64,000 nucleotides of DNA from Pelagibacteraceae bacterium AG-426-L23 (GTDB taxonomy: Bacteria; Pseudomonadota; Alphaproteobacteria; Pelagibacterales; Pelagibacteraceae), in NCBI GenBank assembly GCA_003213115.1, contig QCNU01000001.1, forward strand, positions 496,001-560,000. Direction: 5' to 3'. The notes below the pieces were generated by a model that was not told the DNA's origin, did no database searches, and saw only the letters and a program-made list of their open reading frames with translations. The translations under genes and the position numbers were made by a program. Of this stretch, positions 9,272-19,728 are shown one piece after another. Numbering within the stretch: the first letter of the stretch is position 1; every line of letters starts with the position of its first letter.

Positions 9272-9760
9272 TTAATAAGGTTTTTTTGGAATATTACTTT
9301 CGAAATCTGATCTATATTTTTTTAATTTTTGGCCAATAGCAGGATATTTACGCCCAAGGATGGCAATAGCAAATAATGCTGAGTTTTTAGCTCCAGCCTT
9401 TCCAATAGCTAAAGTTGCAACAGGAACTCCTGCTGGCATTTGAACGGTAGAAAGAAGACTATCAATACCATCAGTAACACTTGGCATAGGCACTCCAAGA
9501 ACCGGAATAGTTGTTAAAGCAGCAGTCACACCTGCTAAATGTGCTGCTCCTCCTGCTGCTGCAATAATAACTTCATAATTATTTTTCTCAGCTTCAGAGA
9601 TAAATTTTTCAAGCCTTTTAGGAGTTCTATGAGCTGATATTACTCTTACATCATGTTTGACTCCAAATTCTTTTAACATTTCGCTACAATGTTCCATAAC
9701 TCCCTTCCAATCAGATTTACTTCCCATAATTATTCCCACTATTGGACCTTTTTTACTCAT
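9272..9760 (-). CDS. purE: 5-(carboxyamino)imidazole ribonucleotide mutase
   Basis: VGIIMGSKSDWKGVMEHC...ISAHRTPKRL...AAAGGAAHLAGVTAALT. Confidence 0.97.
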   Translation of the reverse strand: MSKKGPIVGIIMGSKSDWKGVMEHCSEMLKEFGVKHDVRVISAHRTPKRLEKFISEAEKNNYEVIIAAAGGAAHLAGVTAALTTIPVLGVPMPSVTDGIDSLLSTVQMPAGVPVATLAIGKAGAKNSALFAIAILGRKYPAIGQKLKKYRSDFESNIPKKPY

Positions 9761-10355
9761 CTCTTTTATTCTCCTCTACCTGTTTTTCTGACTTTTTTTG
9801 TTCTTTTAATTTAGCTTTTTTTTCTCTTTCGACTCTTCTTTTAGCTTTATCAAGAGCTTTTTGATAAATTTCTTGAGTGCATAAGGCAAGAATAACAGGA
9901 TCCCTTGCTTTTAAACTGGAGAAATTCCAGTAACTTCTTTTTCTTATTAAAGAAACTGTTCCTTTTGTACTACCTACTAATTTTGAAATTTGTCCATCTG
10001 TAAGTTCAGGAGCATTTTTGCACAACCAAAGTATTGCATCGGGTCTATCTTGTCTTTTTGAAAGAGGAGTGTACTTAGGTTTTTTTCTTTCCTTTACCTG
10101 AACATCTTCACTTCTTTTACTCAAATTCAAAGCTTTGTCAGGATTTTTAGAACAAGTTTCTATTTCCTCTCGAGACAATTGACCTGCTAGAATAGGATTA
10201 TAAGCTTTAATCCCTTTAGCTACATCTCCATCAGCAATACCTTTAACCTCTAATTCATGTAAATTACAAAAATTTGCAATTTGTCTAAAGGTCAAAGTAG
10301 TGTTTTCAACTAACCAAACAGCTGTTGCTTTAGGCATGAATGGAGTTTCAGACAT
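9753..10355 (-). CDS. trcR: DUF1013 / TrcR-type cell-cycle transcriptional regulator
   Basis: MPKATAVWLVENTTLTFRQIANFCNLHELEVKGIADG matches the alphaproteobacterial DUF1013 family. Confidence 0.85.
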   Translation of the reverse strand: MSETPFMPKATAVWLVENTTLTFRQIANFCNLHELEVKGIADGDVAKGIKAYNPILAGQLSREEIETCSKNPDKALNLSKRSEDVQVKERKKPKYTPLSKRQDRPDAILWLCKNAPELTDGQISKLVGSTKGTVSLIRKRSYWNFSSLKARDPVILALCTQEIYQKALDKAKRRVEREKKAKLKEQKKSEKQVEENKRDE

Positions 10356-10362
10356 AGCTTGA

Positions 10363-10587
10363 CTATTTCTTCTTTCTTAAATTGCTAAATTTTTTATTAT
10401 ATTTGCTAACTCTACCTTTATCTAAAATTTTTTGAGCGCCACCCGTCCATGCAGAATGTGATTTAGGGTCTATGTCGAGTCTAAGAACATCATTTTCTTT
10501 ACCCCAAGTAGATTTAGTTTCAAATTCACTTCCATCAGTCATTACTACTTTTATTTTATGGTATTTAGGGTGTATCTTTTTTTTCAT
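10363..10587 (-). CDS. rpmE: 50S ribosomal protein L31
   Basis: [28 protein letters not shown]...[11 protein letters not shown]. Confidence 0.96.
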   Translation of the reverse strand: MKKKIHPKYHKIKVVMTDGSEFETKSTWGKENDVLRLDIDPKSHSAWTGGAQKILDKGRVSKYNKKFSNLRKKK

Positions 10588-10615
10588 AAATCGTGTTTTA
10601 TATTATAAATACTTT

Positions 10616-11425
10616 TTACTCAATATTTTTTTTTAACAAACTATCTAAAAGCTCTTGGTGTATTTTAGAATTAGTTGCCACTACATTCTTTTTTAATGAG
10701 GATTTTTCGCTACTATTTTTTAAAAACTCTATAAAACCACCTGCTTCTTTCAGAATTATTATTCCAGCTGCAACATCCCAGTAGTTTAACTCCCACTGCC
10801 AAAAACCATCGAATCTTCCACAAGCTACATTTGCAATATCTAAAGATGCGCTTCCGTATTTACGTATTGGAATATTTACTCTATTTGAAATTTTTATATA
10901 TTCATCAAAAGTTTCGCTCCTTCTTTTGCTGCTAAATCTCGGACCACCAGTAACCAAAATCGAGTCCTTAATTTTTTTTTGATTAGACACCCTTATTCTT
11001 GAGTTATTTAAAAAAGCACCAGCTCCTTTTTCAGCAAAAAACATTTCATTTTTTATGGGATCGAAAATAATGCCACAAGTTATTTCACCTTTTTCCTCAT
11101 ATCCAATTGAGATAGCGAATTGCGGAATACCATTTAAAAAATTAGATGTCCCATCAATTGGATCAATTATCCAACGTTTTTCTTTATTGCTTTCATTAAT
11201 TACTCCAGCCTCCTCACTTAAGATACCGTAATCTGGGTGTGCTTTTAACAACTCTTCTATTATAATTTTTTCAGTTTTTTTATCTGCGACTGACACAAAG
11301 TCCCCAGGGCCTTTTGAGGAGACTTGTAACTTTTCTATTTCACCAAAATCTCTTATGAGTGATTTTGAGGCTTTTATACAAGCTTTATAAATTATATTCA
11401 TTTGTGGCGAATTGAGTCTCATCAA
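10616..11425 (-). CDS. suhB: inositol monophosphatase family protein
   Basis: WIIDPIDGTSNFLNGIPQFAISIG and NYWDVAAGIIILKEAGG motifs. Confidence 0.93.
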   Translation of the reverse strand: MMRLNSPQMNIIYKACIKASKSLIRDFGEIEKLQVSSKGPGDFVSVADKKTEKIIIEELLKAHPDYGILSEEAGVINESNKEKRWIIDPIDGTSNFLNGIPQFAISIGYEEKGEITCGIIFDPIKNEMFFAEKGAGAFLNNSRIRVSNQKKIKDSILVTGGPRFSSKRRSETFDEYIKISNRVNIPIRKYGSASLDIANVACGRFDGFWQWELNYWDVAAGIIILKEAGGFIEFLKNSSEKSSLKKNVVATNSKIHQELLDSLLKKNIE

Positions 11426-11985
11426 TTTACTTTCTTTACATATTCTAACGTTCTTGTGTCTAAAATGATTTTTTCACCGGATTCTATAAATGGCGGAACA
11501 TTTATGCTTATCCCATTATCTAATTTTGCAGGTTTGTAAGAGGAAGCGGCCGTTTGTCCTTTTACAACTGCATCTGTGGTATCAATCTTACATTCAATAT
11601 TATTGGGCAAATCTACTGAAATGGGCTTTTCTTCCATAAATGTAATTGTAACTTCAAGATTTTCACTTAAAAGTTTATTTTTTTCTCCAATTATTGATTT
11701 TAAAATAGAAATTTGTTCAAAATTTTTATTATCCATGAAGTGACAGCTACTTTCATCAGAATATAAAAAATTAAATTTTTTTTCATCTACTTCAGCCTTT
11801 TCAACATTCTCACTAGATCTGAATCTCTCATTTAACTTAGTACCTTTCGTAACACTTTTAAGTTCTACTTGATTGAATGCTCCTCCTTTTCCTGGCTTAA
11901 CATGCTGGGTTTTTAGAACGGTCCAATAATCATTTTTATGTTCAATAATCATTCCCGGTTTTATTTCGTTAGCTGATATTTTCAT
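11422..11985 (-). CDS. efp: elongation factor P
   Basis: MKISANEIKPGMIIEHKNDYWTVLKTQHVKPGKGGAFNQVELK. Confidence 0.97.
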   Translation of the reverse strand: MKISANEIKPGMIIEHKNDYWTVLKTQHVKPGKGGAFNQVELKSVTKGTKLNERFRSSENVEKAEVDEKKFNFLYSDESSCHFMDNKNFEQISILKSIIGEKNKLLSENLEVTITFMEEKPISVDLPNNIECKIDTTDAVVKGQTAASSYKPAKLDNGISINVPPFIESGEKIILDTRTLEYVKKVN

Positions 11986-12588
11986 TTATTTAAATTTTTT
12001 AATTGCTGTTTCAGGTTTTAAAAACGGGTTATTCCAAATAAAACTTGATAATGCAATATAATTCGCTCCTTTATTTATCAGCATCCTATAATTTTTGTCA
12101 TTTATCCCACCTATAGCAACAATTGGTACTTTAGTTTTCTTTCTTAATTTTTTAATAATCTTGGTGTTAGCTTTTTTTGCATTTGGTTTTAATTTAGATT
12201 TGTAAAATGATCCAACAGCTATGTAGTTTGGTTTGTCTTTAATTGCTTTATATGCCAGTTTTATAGATCCATGACATGTAACTCCGATTATCTTTTTCTT
12301 TAAAATTTTTTTAGCTTTTAAAAAATTTACATCAAGTTGACCTAAGTGACAACCATCTGCATTAATTTCTTTTGCTATTTCTGGATTATCATTAATTATT
12401 AATTTTACATTAAACTTTTTAGTAATTTTTTTTACTTTTTTAGCAATTTTAACAATTTTGTTTTTTTTGATTTTTTTAAGCCTTAGCTGAAAAAAATTAA
12501 TCTTTTTACTTTTTAATACTTTTGATAAACTGTAATAGAAATTTTTATCAATTTTATTAGGTGATATTAGGTAAATAAACTTTTTCAA
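11986..12588 (-). CDS. thiE: thiamine phosphate synthase
   Basis: FQLRLK...LIINDNPEIAKEINADGCHLGQLD...VAIGGI; TMP synthase fold motifs. Confidence 0.85.
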   Translation of the reverse strand: MKKFIYLISPNKIDKNFYYSLSKVLKSKKINFFQLRLKKIKKNKIVKIAKKVKKITKKFNVKLIINDNPEIAKEINADGCHLGQLDVNFLKAKKILKKKIIGVTCHGSIKLAYKAIKDKPNYIAVGSFYKSKLKPNAKKANTKIIKKLRKKTKVPIVAIGGINDKNYRMLINKGANYIALSSFIWNNPFLKPETAIKKFK

Positions 12589-12591
12589 TTT

Positions 12592-13608
12592 TTAGGCCGC
12601 AGAACTTTGCTCAAGCTTCTCATTCCATTTTGCTTCTGTTGAAGCGCCATTCATTTTCGCTCTGTGGTCGAAAACTTTTTGAATTTTAGCTGTTTCTTTC
12701 ATAGATTTTGCCCAAGTTTTCAAAGCAGATTGCTGTAAAGCTCTGCCATAAGAAAAAGTAAAATGAAATGAAGTGTCATTTATTTTATTAATAGCATTTA
12801 AGTTTTTTGTCGCCTCTACTTCGCTTTGGCCACCTGATAAAAAAGCAATACCAGGTACTTCGCTTGGAACATTTTTTTTTAGGCATTCTAGAGTTTTTTT
12901 AGCTATTACTTCTGTCGTAGCCTTTTCTTTACAATTTGAACCTGGAATTATCATATTTGGTTTTAGAACTGTACCTTTGAGATTTACGTTATGAATTGAA
13001 AGTTCTTTGTAGCACTCTTCTAAAACTCTACTTGTAACATCATAACATTTTTCAATACTGTGGTCTCCATCCATCAAAACTTCAGGCTCTACTATCGGAA
13101 CCATTTTTGCTTCTTGTACTATTGCTGCGTACCTAGCTAAGGAGTGAGCATTCGACTTTATACATTGTTTACTAGGCAGATCTGATGATATCGAGTAGAC
13201 CGCTCGCCATTTTGCAAATCTAGCACCTAATTTGTAATACTCTTCCATTCTTCCTCTTAAACCATCAAGTCCCTCAGTTATTTTTTCATTATTAGATCCT
13301 GCTAAAAGTTTTGCACCTTTATCAACTTTAATTCCTGGAATTGATCCATTTTTTTTAATTAAATCAGGTATAGAAATCCCACTATTTGAAGTTTGCCTTA
13401 AGGTTTCATCAAATAAAATTACTCCACTTATACAAGACTTCATTGAAGCGGAGGAAAATAATGTTTCCCTGAAGTGAAGTCTATTTTTCTCTGTGCACTC
13501 AACATTGACACTTTTTAATCTTTTTTCCATTGTGCCAGTGCTTTCGTCAGCAGCTAGTATTCCTTTTCCCTTAGCCACCATTTGTTTTGCTATATCTTCT
13601 ATACTCAT
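12592..13608 (-). CDS. fructose-bisphosphate aldolase class I
   Basis: GKGILAADESTGTMEKRL, KWRAVY, LKGTVLKPNMIIPG, SGGQSEVEAT motifs. Confidence 0.96.
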   Translation of the reverse strand: MSIEDIAKQMVAKGKGILAADESTGTMEKRLKSVNVECTEKNRLHFRETLFSSASMKSCISGVILFDETLRQTSNSGISIPDLIKKNGSIPGIKVDKGAKLLAGSNNEKITEGLDGLRGRMEEYYKLGARFAKWRAVYSISSDLPSKQCIKSNAHSLARYAAIVQEAKMVPIVEPEVLMDGDHSIEKCYDVTSRVLEECYKELSIHNVNLKGTVLKPNMIIPGSNCKEKATTEVIAKKTLECLKKNVPSEVPGIAFLSGGQSEVEATKNLNAINKINDTSFHFTFSYGRALQQSALKTWAKSMKETAKIQKVFDHRAKMNGASTEAKWNEKLEQSSAA

Positions 13609-13613
13609 AAGTT

Positions 13614-14807
13614 TTAATTTCTTTTTAATACTTTTATACCAGGCAATTCTCTTCCTTCAAGACATTCTAAGAACGCACCGCCGGCTGTTGATAAATGAGT
13701 AAAACTATTTTCTAGTCCCGTGTTTTGGATAGCTGCAATGGTATCTCCACCACCAACGATTGATATTAAAGACTTTGTTTTTGTGTTTTCGCTAATTTTC
13801 TTTGCTATAGCTATAGTTCCTGCTGAGAAATTTTTATTTTCATAATAACCGGCTGGGCCATTCCAAAATACTGTATTTGAGCTATCAATTGTTTCATTTA
13901 TCAAATCAATAGTATCTTTTCCAATATCTAAAATTATATCATCATCATTTAATTCATCTAAAGATTTATAAATCGAATTACCTTTAATATTATTTGAGGT
14001 ATTACAATCAATTGGAATTATTAATTTACAATTACTTTTGACTGCTAAATTATTAATTTTTTCAATAATATTTTCTATACCAACTTCAACAATTGATTTT
14101 CCTACATTTTTATTTTGAAATTTAACAAAATTATTTGCCATTGCTCCAACAATTATAAGATTATCTGAACTTTTTATTAAGTTTATTAATACATTTATTT
14201 TAGTAGATACTTTTGATCCTCCAATTATGCAGCTTACTGGTTTTTTTCTATTTTTAATCAATAAATCTATTGAACTAATTTCTTTATTTAAAAGCGGTCC
14301 TCCATAGCTGTCTATAAATTTAGCAATTTTATGAATTGATGCCTGCCTTCTATGTGAACAGGAAAAAGCCTCATTAACAAAAATATCCCCCAATTTTGCT
14401 AAATTCTCTGCAAAATTTTCATCATTATCTTCTTCCTCTTTAAAAAAACGAATATTTTCAAATAGCAAAACTTCCCCAGCTTTTAAATTATTTGAAGCCT
14501 TGATAGCTTTCTGGTCTATTTTTCCTTGATAAAAAAAAATTTTATTATCTAATTTATCTTTTAAATAATCAAATATAGGTTTCATCGATAATTCAGAAAC
14601 TGTTTTTCCTTTTGGTCTTCCAAGATGAGAAAGCAAGATTACTTTTGCATTATCTTTAATTAATTTTTTTAAAAAGGGCTCAATTACCTTTATTCTAGTA
14701 TCGTCCTCGATTTTTAAATTTTTTATGGGAACATTAAGATCTAATCTTACAATGACTCTTTTATTATCTACAGAAAGTTTATTTGAAAAAATTTTTAAAT
14801 CAGACAT
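13614..14807 (-). CDS. pgk: phosphoglycerate kinase
   Basis: RVIVRLDLNVPIK, LLSHLGRPKG, FWNGPAGYYE, SIVGGGDTIAAI. Confidence 0.97.
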   Translation of the reverse strand: MSDLKIFSNKLSVDNKRVIVRLDLNVPIKNLKIEDDTRIKVIEPFLKKLIKDNAKVILLSHLGRPKGKTVSELSMKPIFDYLKDKLDNKIFFYQGKIDQKAIKASNNLKAGEVLLFENIRFFKEEEDNDENFAENLAKLGDIFVNEAFSCSHRRQASIHKIAKFIDSYGGPLLNKEISSIDLLIKNRKKPVSCIIGGSKVSTKINVLINLIKSSDNLIIVGAMANNFVKFQNKNVGKSIVEVGIENIIEKINNLAVKSNCKLIIPIDCNTSNNIKGNSIYKSLDELNDDDIILDIGKDTIDLINETIDSSNTVFWNGPAGYYENKNFSAGTIAIAKKISENTKTKSLISIVGGGDTIAAIQNTGLENSFTHLSTAGGAFLECLEGRELPGIKVLKRN

Positions 14808-14821
14808 TTGAATTTAATGAA

Positions 14822-16807
14822 CTATTTTTTTAAAAGTTTTCTAGCTAATTGAATGACATTTTGACTATTAACATCAAAGTGATCATATATTTGTTTGTAA
14901 GGAGCGCTTTTGCCAAAACTATCGATACCTACATATTCTCCCTTATCTTTAACATATTTTGCCCATCCTTTCATGCTACCTGCTTCAATTACAATCCTAT
15001 AGCAGGAGTTTGTTTCTAAAATTTTTTCTTTATAATTTTCATCTTGATTATCAAAAAGCTCATGACAAGGCATTGATACCACTTTTGTATCTATACCTTC
15101 TTGCTTTAACATCTTCTGAGCCTCCAAAGCTATCTCAACTTCTGAGCCAGAAGCTATAAGTATTAATTTGTAATCATGCGAAGTTATGTTTAAGTCGTAA
15201 GCTCCTAAATTACATTTATTTTTTTCAGATAATTGCTTATTAATAAAAGGAAGTTTTTGACGAGATAGAGCAATGGCGCTAGGATTATTTTTACTTTTCA
15301 ATGCAATTTCCCAACACTCGAGTGTTTCATTAATATCAGCTGGACGAAAAACATTTAAATTCGGTATTGCTCTAAGACCACTTAAGTGTTCTATGGGTTG
15401 ATGGGTTGGACCATCTTCTCCAAGACCAATAGAGTCATGAGAGAAAATATATATTACTCTCAAACCCATTAGTGCAGATAATCTTATTGCAGGTTTACAA
15501 TAATCAGAAAAAATTAAAAACGTTCCACCATAAGGAATCAAACCTCCATATAAAGCTAGGCCGTTCATGGCAGCTGCCATACCATGTTCTCTAACACCAT
15601 AATGGATATAGTTCCCATTGAAATTTTTTGATGAGATAATTTTGGAGTTACTAGTTTTGGTATTGTTTGATCCACTCAAGTCTGCAGATCCTCCTATTAA
15701 TTCTGGTAAAAGTTTAGAAATGACTTCAATCGCTGATGAAGAACATTGTCTAGTTGCCATATCTGGCTTTGAAGTAAAATATTTTGCCTTTTCTTCTCTA
15801 ATTATTTTTTCGAGATTATGAAGATTTGAATGATTAATCATAGACTCTAACTCAGACTTAATTTGTGGATTTTTTTTGTTAAGATCTTCATTCCATTTTT
15901 CTTCAAGTGATTTACCTTTTTTACCTATTTCTCTCCAAGCCTGAAGAATTTGATTAGGAACCACAAAGGGTGGACTTGTCCATTTTAGCTTTTTCCTAAC
16001 TAGACTAATTTCCTCTTCACCTAAAGGGGAACCGTGAGAAGAAGCTTTTCCAGATTTATTTGGGGAACCATAACCAATAATTGTTTTGCAAGATATAATG
16101 CTTGGTTTTTTTGATTTTGAAGCTTTACTAATTGCTTTTGAAATTTGTTTCTCATTGTGGCCATTGATTTCTTGAAAGTTCCAACCATATCCTTCAAATC
16201 TTTTTTTAAAATTATCTGAAACACTTAAAGTAGTCGAACCATCTATTGAAATTTTATTATTATCAAAAAACACTATTAAATTTTTAAGTTTAAGATGACC
16301 AGCTAAACTCATCGCTTCATGGCTTATACCTTCCATTAAATCTCCGTCACTAGCAATTACATATGTTTTATGGTTTATTAAGTTTGATCCAAATTTTTTC
16401 CTGAAAATTTCTTCACCAATAGCCATACCAACAGAGTTTCCAAGTCCTTGACCAAGTGGACCAGTAGTAGTTTCGATGCCCGAATTTTCTGTGTACTCAG
16501 GGTGGCCAGCACAAATTGAGTTTAGTTGTCTAAAGTTTTTGATGTCATCAATTGAAACACTTTTGTATCCGGTTAAGTAAAGCAGAGAGTATAAGAGCAT
16601 CGAACCATGACCTGCTGATAAAATAAATCGATCTCTGTTAATCCAGTTAGGATTTTCAGGATTAAACCTGAGGTGGTATTTAAATAAAACAGTTGCTACA
16701 TCCGCCATCCCCATTGGCATACCTGGATGTCCCGAATTTGCCTTTTGCACAGCATCGATTGAAAGGAAACGTATCGCGTTTGATAATTGATTTAATTTTG
16801 TGTTCAC
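14822..16807 (-). CDS. tkt: transketolase
   Basis: SGHPGMPMGMADVATVLFKYHLRFNP, GDGDLMEG-type TPP motif, IGLGEDGPTHQPIEHL. Confidence 0.97.
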   Translation of the reverse strand: MNTKLNQLSNAIRFLSIDAVQKANSGHPGMPMGMADVATVLFKYHLRFNPENPNWINRDRFILSAGHGSMLLYSLLYLTGYKSVSIDDIKNFRQLNSICAGHPEYTENSGIETTTGPLGQGLGNSVGMAIGEEIFRKKFGSNLINHKTYVIASDGDLMEGISHEAMSLAGHLKLKNLIVFFDNNKISIDGSTTLSVSDNFKKRFEGYGWNFQEINGHNEKQISKAISKASKSKKPSIISCKTIIGYGSPNKSGKASSHGSPLGEEEISLVRKKLKWTSPPFVVPNQILQAWREIGKKGKSLEEKWNEDLNKKNPQIKSELESMINHSNLHNLEKIIREEKAKYFTSKPDMATRQCSSSAIEVISKLLPELIGGSADLSGSNNTKTSNSKIISSKNFNGNYIHYGVREHGMAAAMNGLALYGGLIPYGGTFLIFSDYCKPAIRLSALMGLRVIYIFSHDSIGLGEDGPTHQPIEHLSGLRAIPNLNVFRPADINETLECWEIALKSKNNPSAIALSRQKLPFINKQLSEKNKCNLGAYDLNITSHDYKLILIASGSEVEIALEAQKMLKQEGIDTKVVSMPCHELFDNQDENYKEKILETNSCYRIVIEAGSMKGWAKYVKDKGEYVGIDSFGKSAPYKQIYDHFDVNSQNVIQLARKLLKK

Positions 16808-16820
16808 TATTAGATTACCT

Positions 16821-16843
16821 ATATAGACTTAAAGTCTCTATAT
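16821..16843. promoter_or_regulatory. near-palindrome ATATAGACTT-A-AAGTCTcTATAT in tkt/zauP divergent spacer, candidate operator
   Basis: AGACTT/AAGTCT perfect core, flanks symmetric with one inserted base. Confidence 0.3.
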
Positions 16844-16866
16844 CAATATTATGGTATAAAAATTAG

Positions 16867-17190
16867 ATGAGCAATTTAGAAATTAAAGAAACAAATTTAA
16901 ATAAACTTATTGACAAATTAAGCAATTTGTCCGGCACTTATTCACAGTCTACAAGTGATAATGAAAAAATAAAAAAAGAAAAACAACAATTAGAAGGTGA
17001 AAAAAAAGATTTAGAAATTAAAAATCAAGAATTAATCAGAGAACACAAATATTTAAAAAGCAAACTGATGAAATTACAAGAAGAAGTTAATAAAAGGTCT
17101 GAACTTGAGGAAAAATTTAATCAAGATATTGAAGAGTTGAGCCAAGAAACTGAAAATTTGGTGGAAGAGATTGAAAAATGGCAAACATAA
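16867..17190 (+). CDS. zauP: coiled-coil protein upstream of ZapA (ZauP / DUF4164-like)
   Basis: 107-aa Glu/Lys-rich coiled coil overlapping zapA by 13 nt; position matches the ZapA-upstream coiled-coil partner described in Caulobacter. Confidence 0.65.
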   Translation: MSNLEIKETNLNKLIDKLSNLSGTYSQSTSDNEKIKKEKQQLEGEKKDLEIKNQELIREHKYLKSKLMKLQEEVNKRSELEEKFNQDIEELSQETENLVEEIEKWQT

Positions 17191-17624
17191 ATGTTAAATT
17201 TAACAATAAAGATTACTTGCTGTCATGTGATGACGGACAAGAAGAATCTCTAAAAAAACTAACATTATTCTTAGATAAAAAATATTCTGAACTGAAAGAT
17301 AAACTAGGCAATATAGGTGAAAATAAACTTTTGTTAATAACTTCTATTCAGATTATTGATGAATATTTTGAATTAAAATCAAAAGTAAGTTTACAAAAAA
17401 ATAAACTTGATGATCTCTCAAAGAAGTTTCTTGAGCTTAAATCTTTGGCCATTAAGTATAAAGATAATAAGGAAGGGGAAATAGGAAAATTAAAAACTGA
17501 AATTGATAATTTCAAAAAAATGGTTGAAGAAAGTAATAATCTATATGAGTCCATGCTCGATAGGACTACCAAATCTCTTGAAAAGATAATTGAAAAAGCT
17601 GAATCTAAATCTCAAATTCAGTAA
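17178..17624 (+). CDS. zapA: cell division protein ZapA
   Basis: INVKFNNKDYLLSCDDGQEESLKKLTLFLDKKYSEL...LLITSIQIIDEYFELK. Confidence 0.85.
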   Translation: MANINVKFNNKDYLLSCDDGQEESLKKLTLFLDKKYSELKDKLGNIGENKLLLITSIQIIDEYFELKSKVSLQKNKLDDLSKKFLELKSLAIKYKDNKEGEIGKLKTEIDNFKKMVEESNNLYESMLDRTTKSLEKIIEKAESKSQIQ

Positions 17625-18179
17625 ATGTTAACTAAAGAAAAAATTAGAAGAAAATTTTTACAAATAAGGAAAAAAAATTATTACGAAGTAAGTGAAAATT
17701 TTTTTGATCCTCTAATTATTCTACTTAATAAAAAGTTCAAAAATAAAAAATTTAATTTGTCTTTTTACTACCCAACAAACTATGAGGTAAACATCATAAA
17801 GTTGATAAAATTAGTTAGTAGTAAAAAGAATATTACAACTTTATTGCCGGTAACAAATTCAAAGAAAATGATGTCTTTTGTCAAATGGTCTTTTTTGGAT
17901 ACTCTAAAAGTTAATAAGTTCGGCATACTAGAACCGGCAAAAACAAAAAAAATTTTTATTCCTCATGTTTCACTAGTGCCGTTACTGGCTTACGATAAAA
18001 GAAAGTTTAGATTGGGATATGGTAAAGGTTATTATGATAAATTTTTTAACAAATATTTAAGACTAAATAAAAATATAATGACTATTGGAGTTGCATTTTC
18101 ATTTCAAAAATACCATAAACTGCCAACGTCAAACTTTGATGTTAAATTAGATTATATACTTACGGAAAAAGGTATTTAA
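17625..18179 (+). CDS. 5-formyltetrahydrofolate cyclo-ligase
   Basis: HVSLVPLLAYDKRKFRLGYGKGYYDKFF signature. Confidence 0.93.
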   Translation: MLTKEKIRRKFLQIRKKNYYEVSENFFDPLIILLNKKFKNKKFNLSFYYPTNYEVNIIKLIKLVSSKKNITTLLPVTNSKKMMSFVKWSFLDTLKVNKFGILEPAKTKKIFIPHVSLVPLLAYDKRKFRLGYGKGYYDKFFNKYLRLNKNIMTIGVAFSFQKYHKLPTSNFDVKLDYILTEKGI

Positions 18180-18183
18180 AAAT

Positions 18184-18993
18184 ATGAATATATTGATTTT
18201 AGGCGATGTTTGCGGCAGTGCAGGCGTTAAGGCAGTTACTGAGAGATTACCAAATTTAATATCACAAAAGAAAATAGATTTTACCATATTAAATGGAGAA
18301 AATGCTGCCGAAAATGGAAAAGGGTTAACAAAAAAAAATACTGAGGACTTTTTTAAGGCAGGCGCAGACGTGATCACGACAGGAAATCATGTCTGGGATC
18401 AAAAAGAAATAATTGAATTTATAGAAACTGAAAAAAGATTATTAAGGCCTGACAATTTAACAAAAGGTTCTCCAGGAAAAGGTTATGGAATTTTTCAATC
18501 AAAAAATAACAAAAAAGTGGCAGTTATTAATTTAATGGGAAATGTATTTATGAGAAAGTGTGAAGATGCTTTTAAAGCAGCAAAAAAATTTATTGAAACT
18601 TTAAGATTAAAAAAAGAGGCAGATTTTATAATTGTTGATATGCATGGGGAGATTACTAGCGAAAAAATGGCAATGGGATATTTATTTGATGGTAAGGTAA
18701 CTACAATTGTTGGAACTCATACACATGTTCCAACTTCAGATCATAGGGTTATGGAAAAAGGCACAGCCTATCAAACAGATTTAGGTATGTGTGGAGTTTA
18801 TGAATCTGTAATTGGCATGAATAGAGAAAATTCTTTAAAAAGATTTTTAAAAGATCCTTCAGGAGATCAACATTTTCCAGCAACTGGAGAAGCAACCCTG
18901 TGTGGTTTAATGGTTGAAGCAGATGATAAAACTGGTTTAGCCAAAAAAGTTGAGCCCATTATTTTAGGCGGCTCCTTACAACAAAGAGTATAA
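18184..18993 (+). CDS. TIGR00282/YmdB-type metallophosphoesterase
   Basis: NILILGDVCGSAG...NGENAAENGKGLT...TTGNHVWDQKE...GTHTHVPTSDHRVM. Confidence 0.93.
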   Translation: MNILILGDVCGSAGVKAVTERLPNLISQKKIDFTILNGENAAENGKGLTKKNTEDFFKAGADVITTGNHVWDQKEIIEFIETEKRLLRPDNLTKGSPGKGYGIFQSKNNKKVAVINLMGNVFMRKCEDAFKAAKKFIETLRLKKEADFIIVDMHGEITSEKMAMGYLFDGKVTTIVGTHTHVPTSDHRVMEKGTAYQTDLGMCGVYESVIGMNRENSLKRFLKDPSGDQHFPATGEATLCGLMVEADDKTGLAKKVEPIILGGSLQQRV

Positions 18994-18996
18994 TAA

Positions 18997-19728
18997 ATGG
19001 CAGGACATTCACATTGGGCAGGTATTAAACATAAAAAAGGCAGACAAGATAAAGAGAGATCCAGAATTTTTTCAAAACTATCTAGAGAAATAACTGTAGC
19101 AGCAAAATTAGGCGCCAAAGATCCAAATACAAATCCAAGGTTAAGATCGGCCATTCAAACTGCAAAACAATTTAACATGCCAAAAGACAATATAAGCAGA
19201 GCGATCAAAAAATCAGAGATGAATTTAAGTAATAATTATGAAAATTTGAGATATGAGGGTTTTGGTCCTTATAATGTAGCCTTTATTATAGAAACTTTAA
19301 CTGATAATAAAAATAGATCTGCAGGTGGCATCAGAGCAATTTTACAAAAAAATGGTGGCAGATTGGGAGAAACTGGTTCAACCTCACACTTATTTTACTC
19401 TTGTGGAGTATTACATTTAAAAAAGGATACTTTTTCAGATGAAAAAATTTTAGAAATAGCTATCAATGCGGGTGCAAAAGATTGTCAAAGTGGTGATAAG
19501 TTACATGAGATTTTGTCAGAAAAAGAGGACTTTTATAAAGTTAAAAATGCAATTGAAAAGATTTCAGGTAACTTTATTTATTCTGGTATAGAATGGAGAT
19601 CACATGTCAATTTGGAATTATCAAAAGATCAACAAAAAAAAATTGTTGAGATTATAGAAAGCTTAGATGAACTTGATGATGTTCAAAAAATATTTATTAA
19701 CGTCAATATTGAATTAGATAGTTTATGA
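18997..19728 (+). CDS. yebC: YebC/PmpR family protein
   Basis: MAGHSHWAGIKHKKGRQDKERSRIFSKLSREITVAAKLG. Confidence 0.97.
   Translation: MAGHSHWAGIKHKKGRQDKERSRIFSKLSREITVAAKLGAKDPNTNPRLRSAIQTAKQFNMPKDNISRAIKKSEMNLSNNYENLRYEGFGPYNVAFIIETLTDNKNRSAGGIRAILQKNGGRLGETGSTSHLFYSCGVLHLKKDTFSDEKILEIAINAGAKDCQSGDKLHEILSEKEDFYKVKNAIEKISGNFIYSGIEWRSHVNLELSKDQQKKIVEIIESLDELDDVQKIFINVNIELDSL

Noticed and set aside
17600-17650. 6S RNA expected near zapA / 5-formyl-THF cyclo-ligase
   Set aside because: The two genes are directly abutting (17624/17625), leaving no room for ssrS here.
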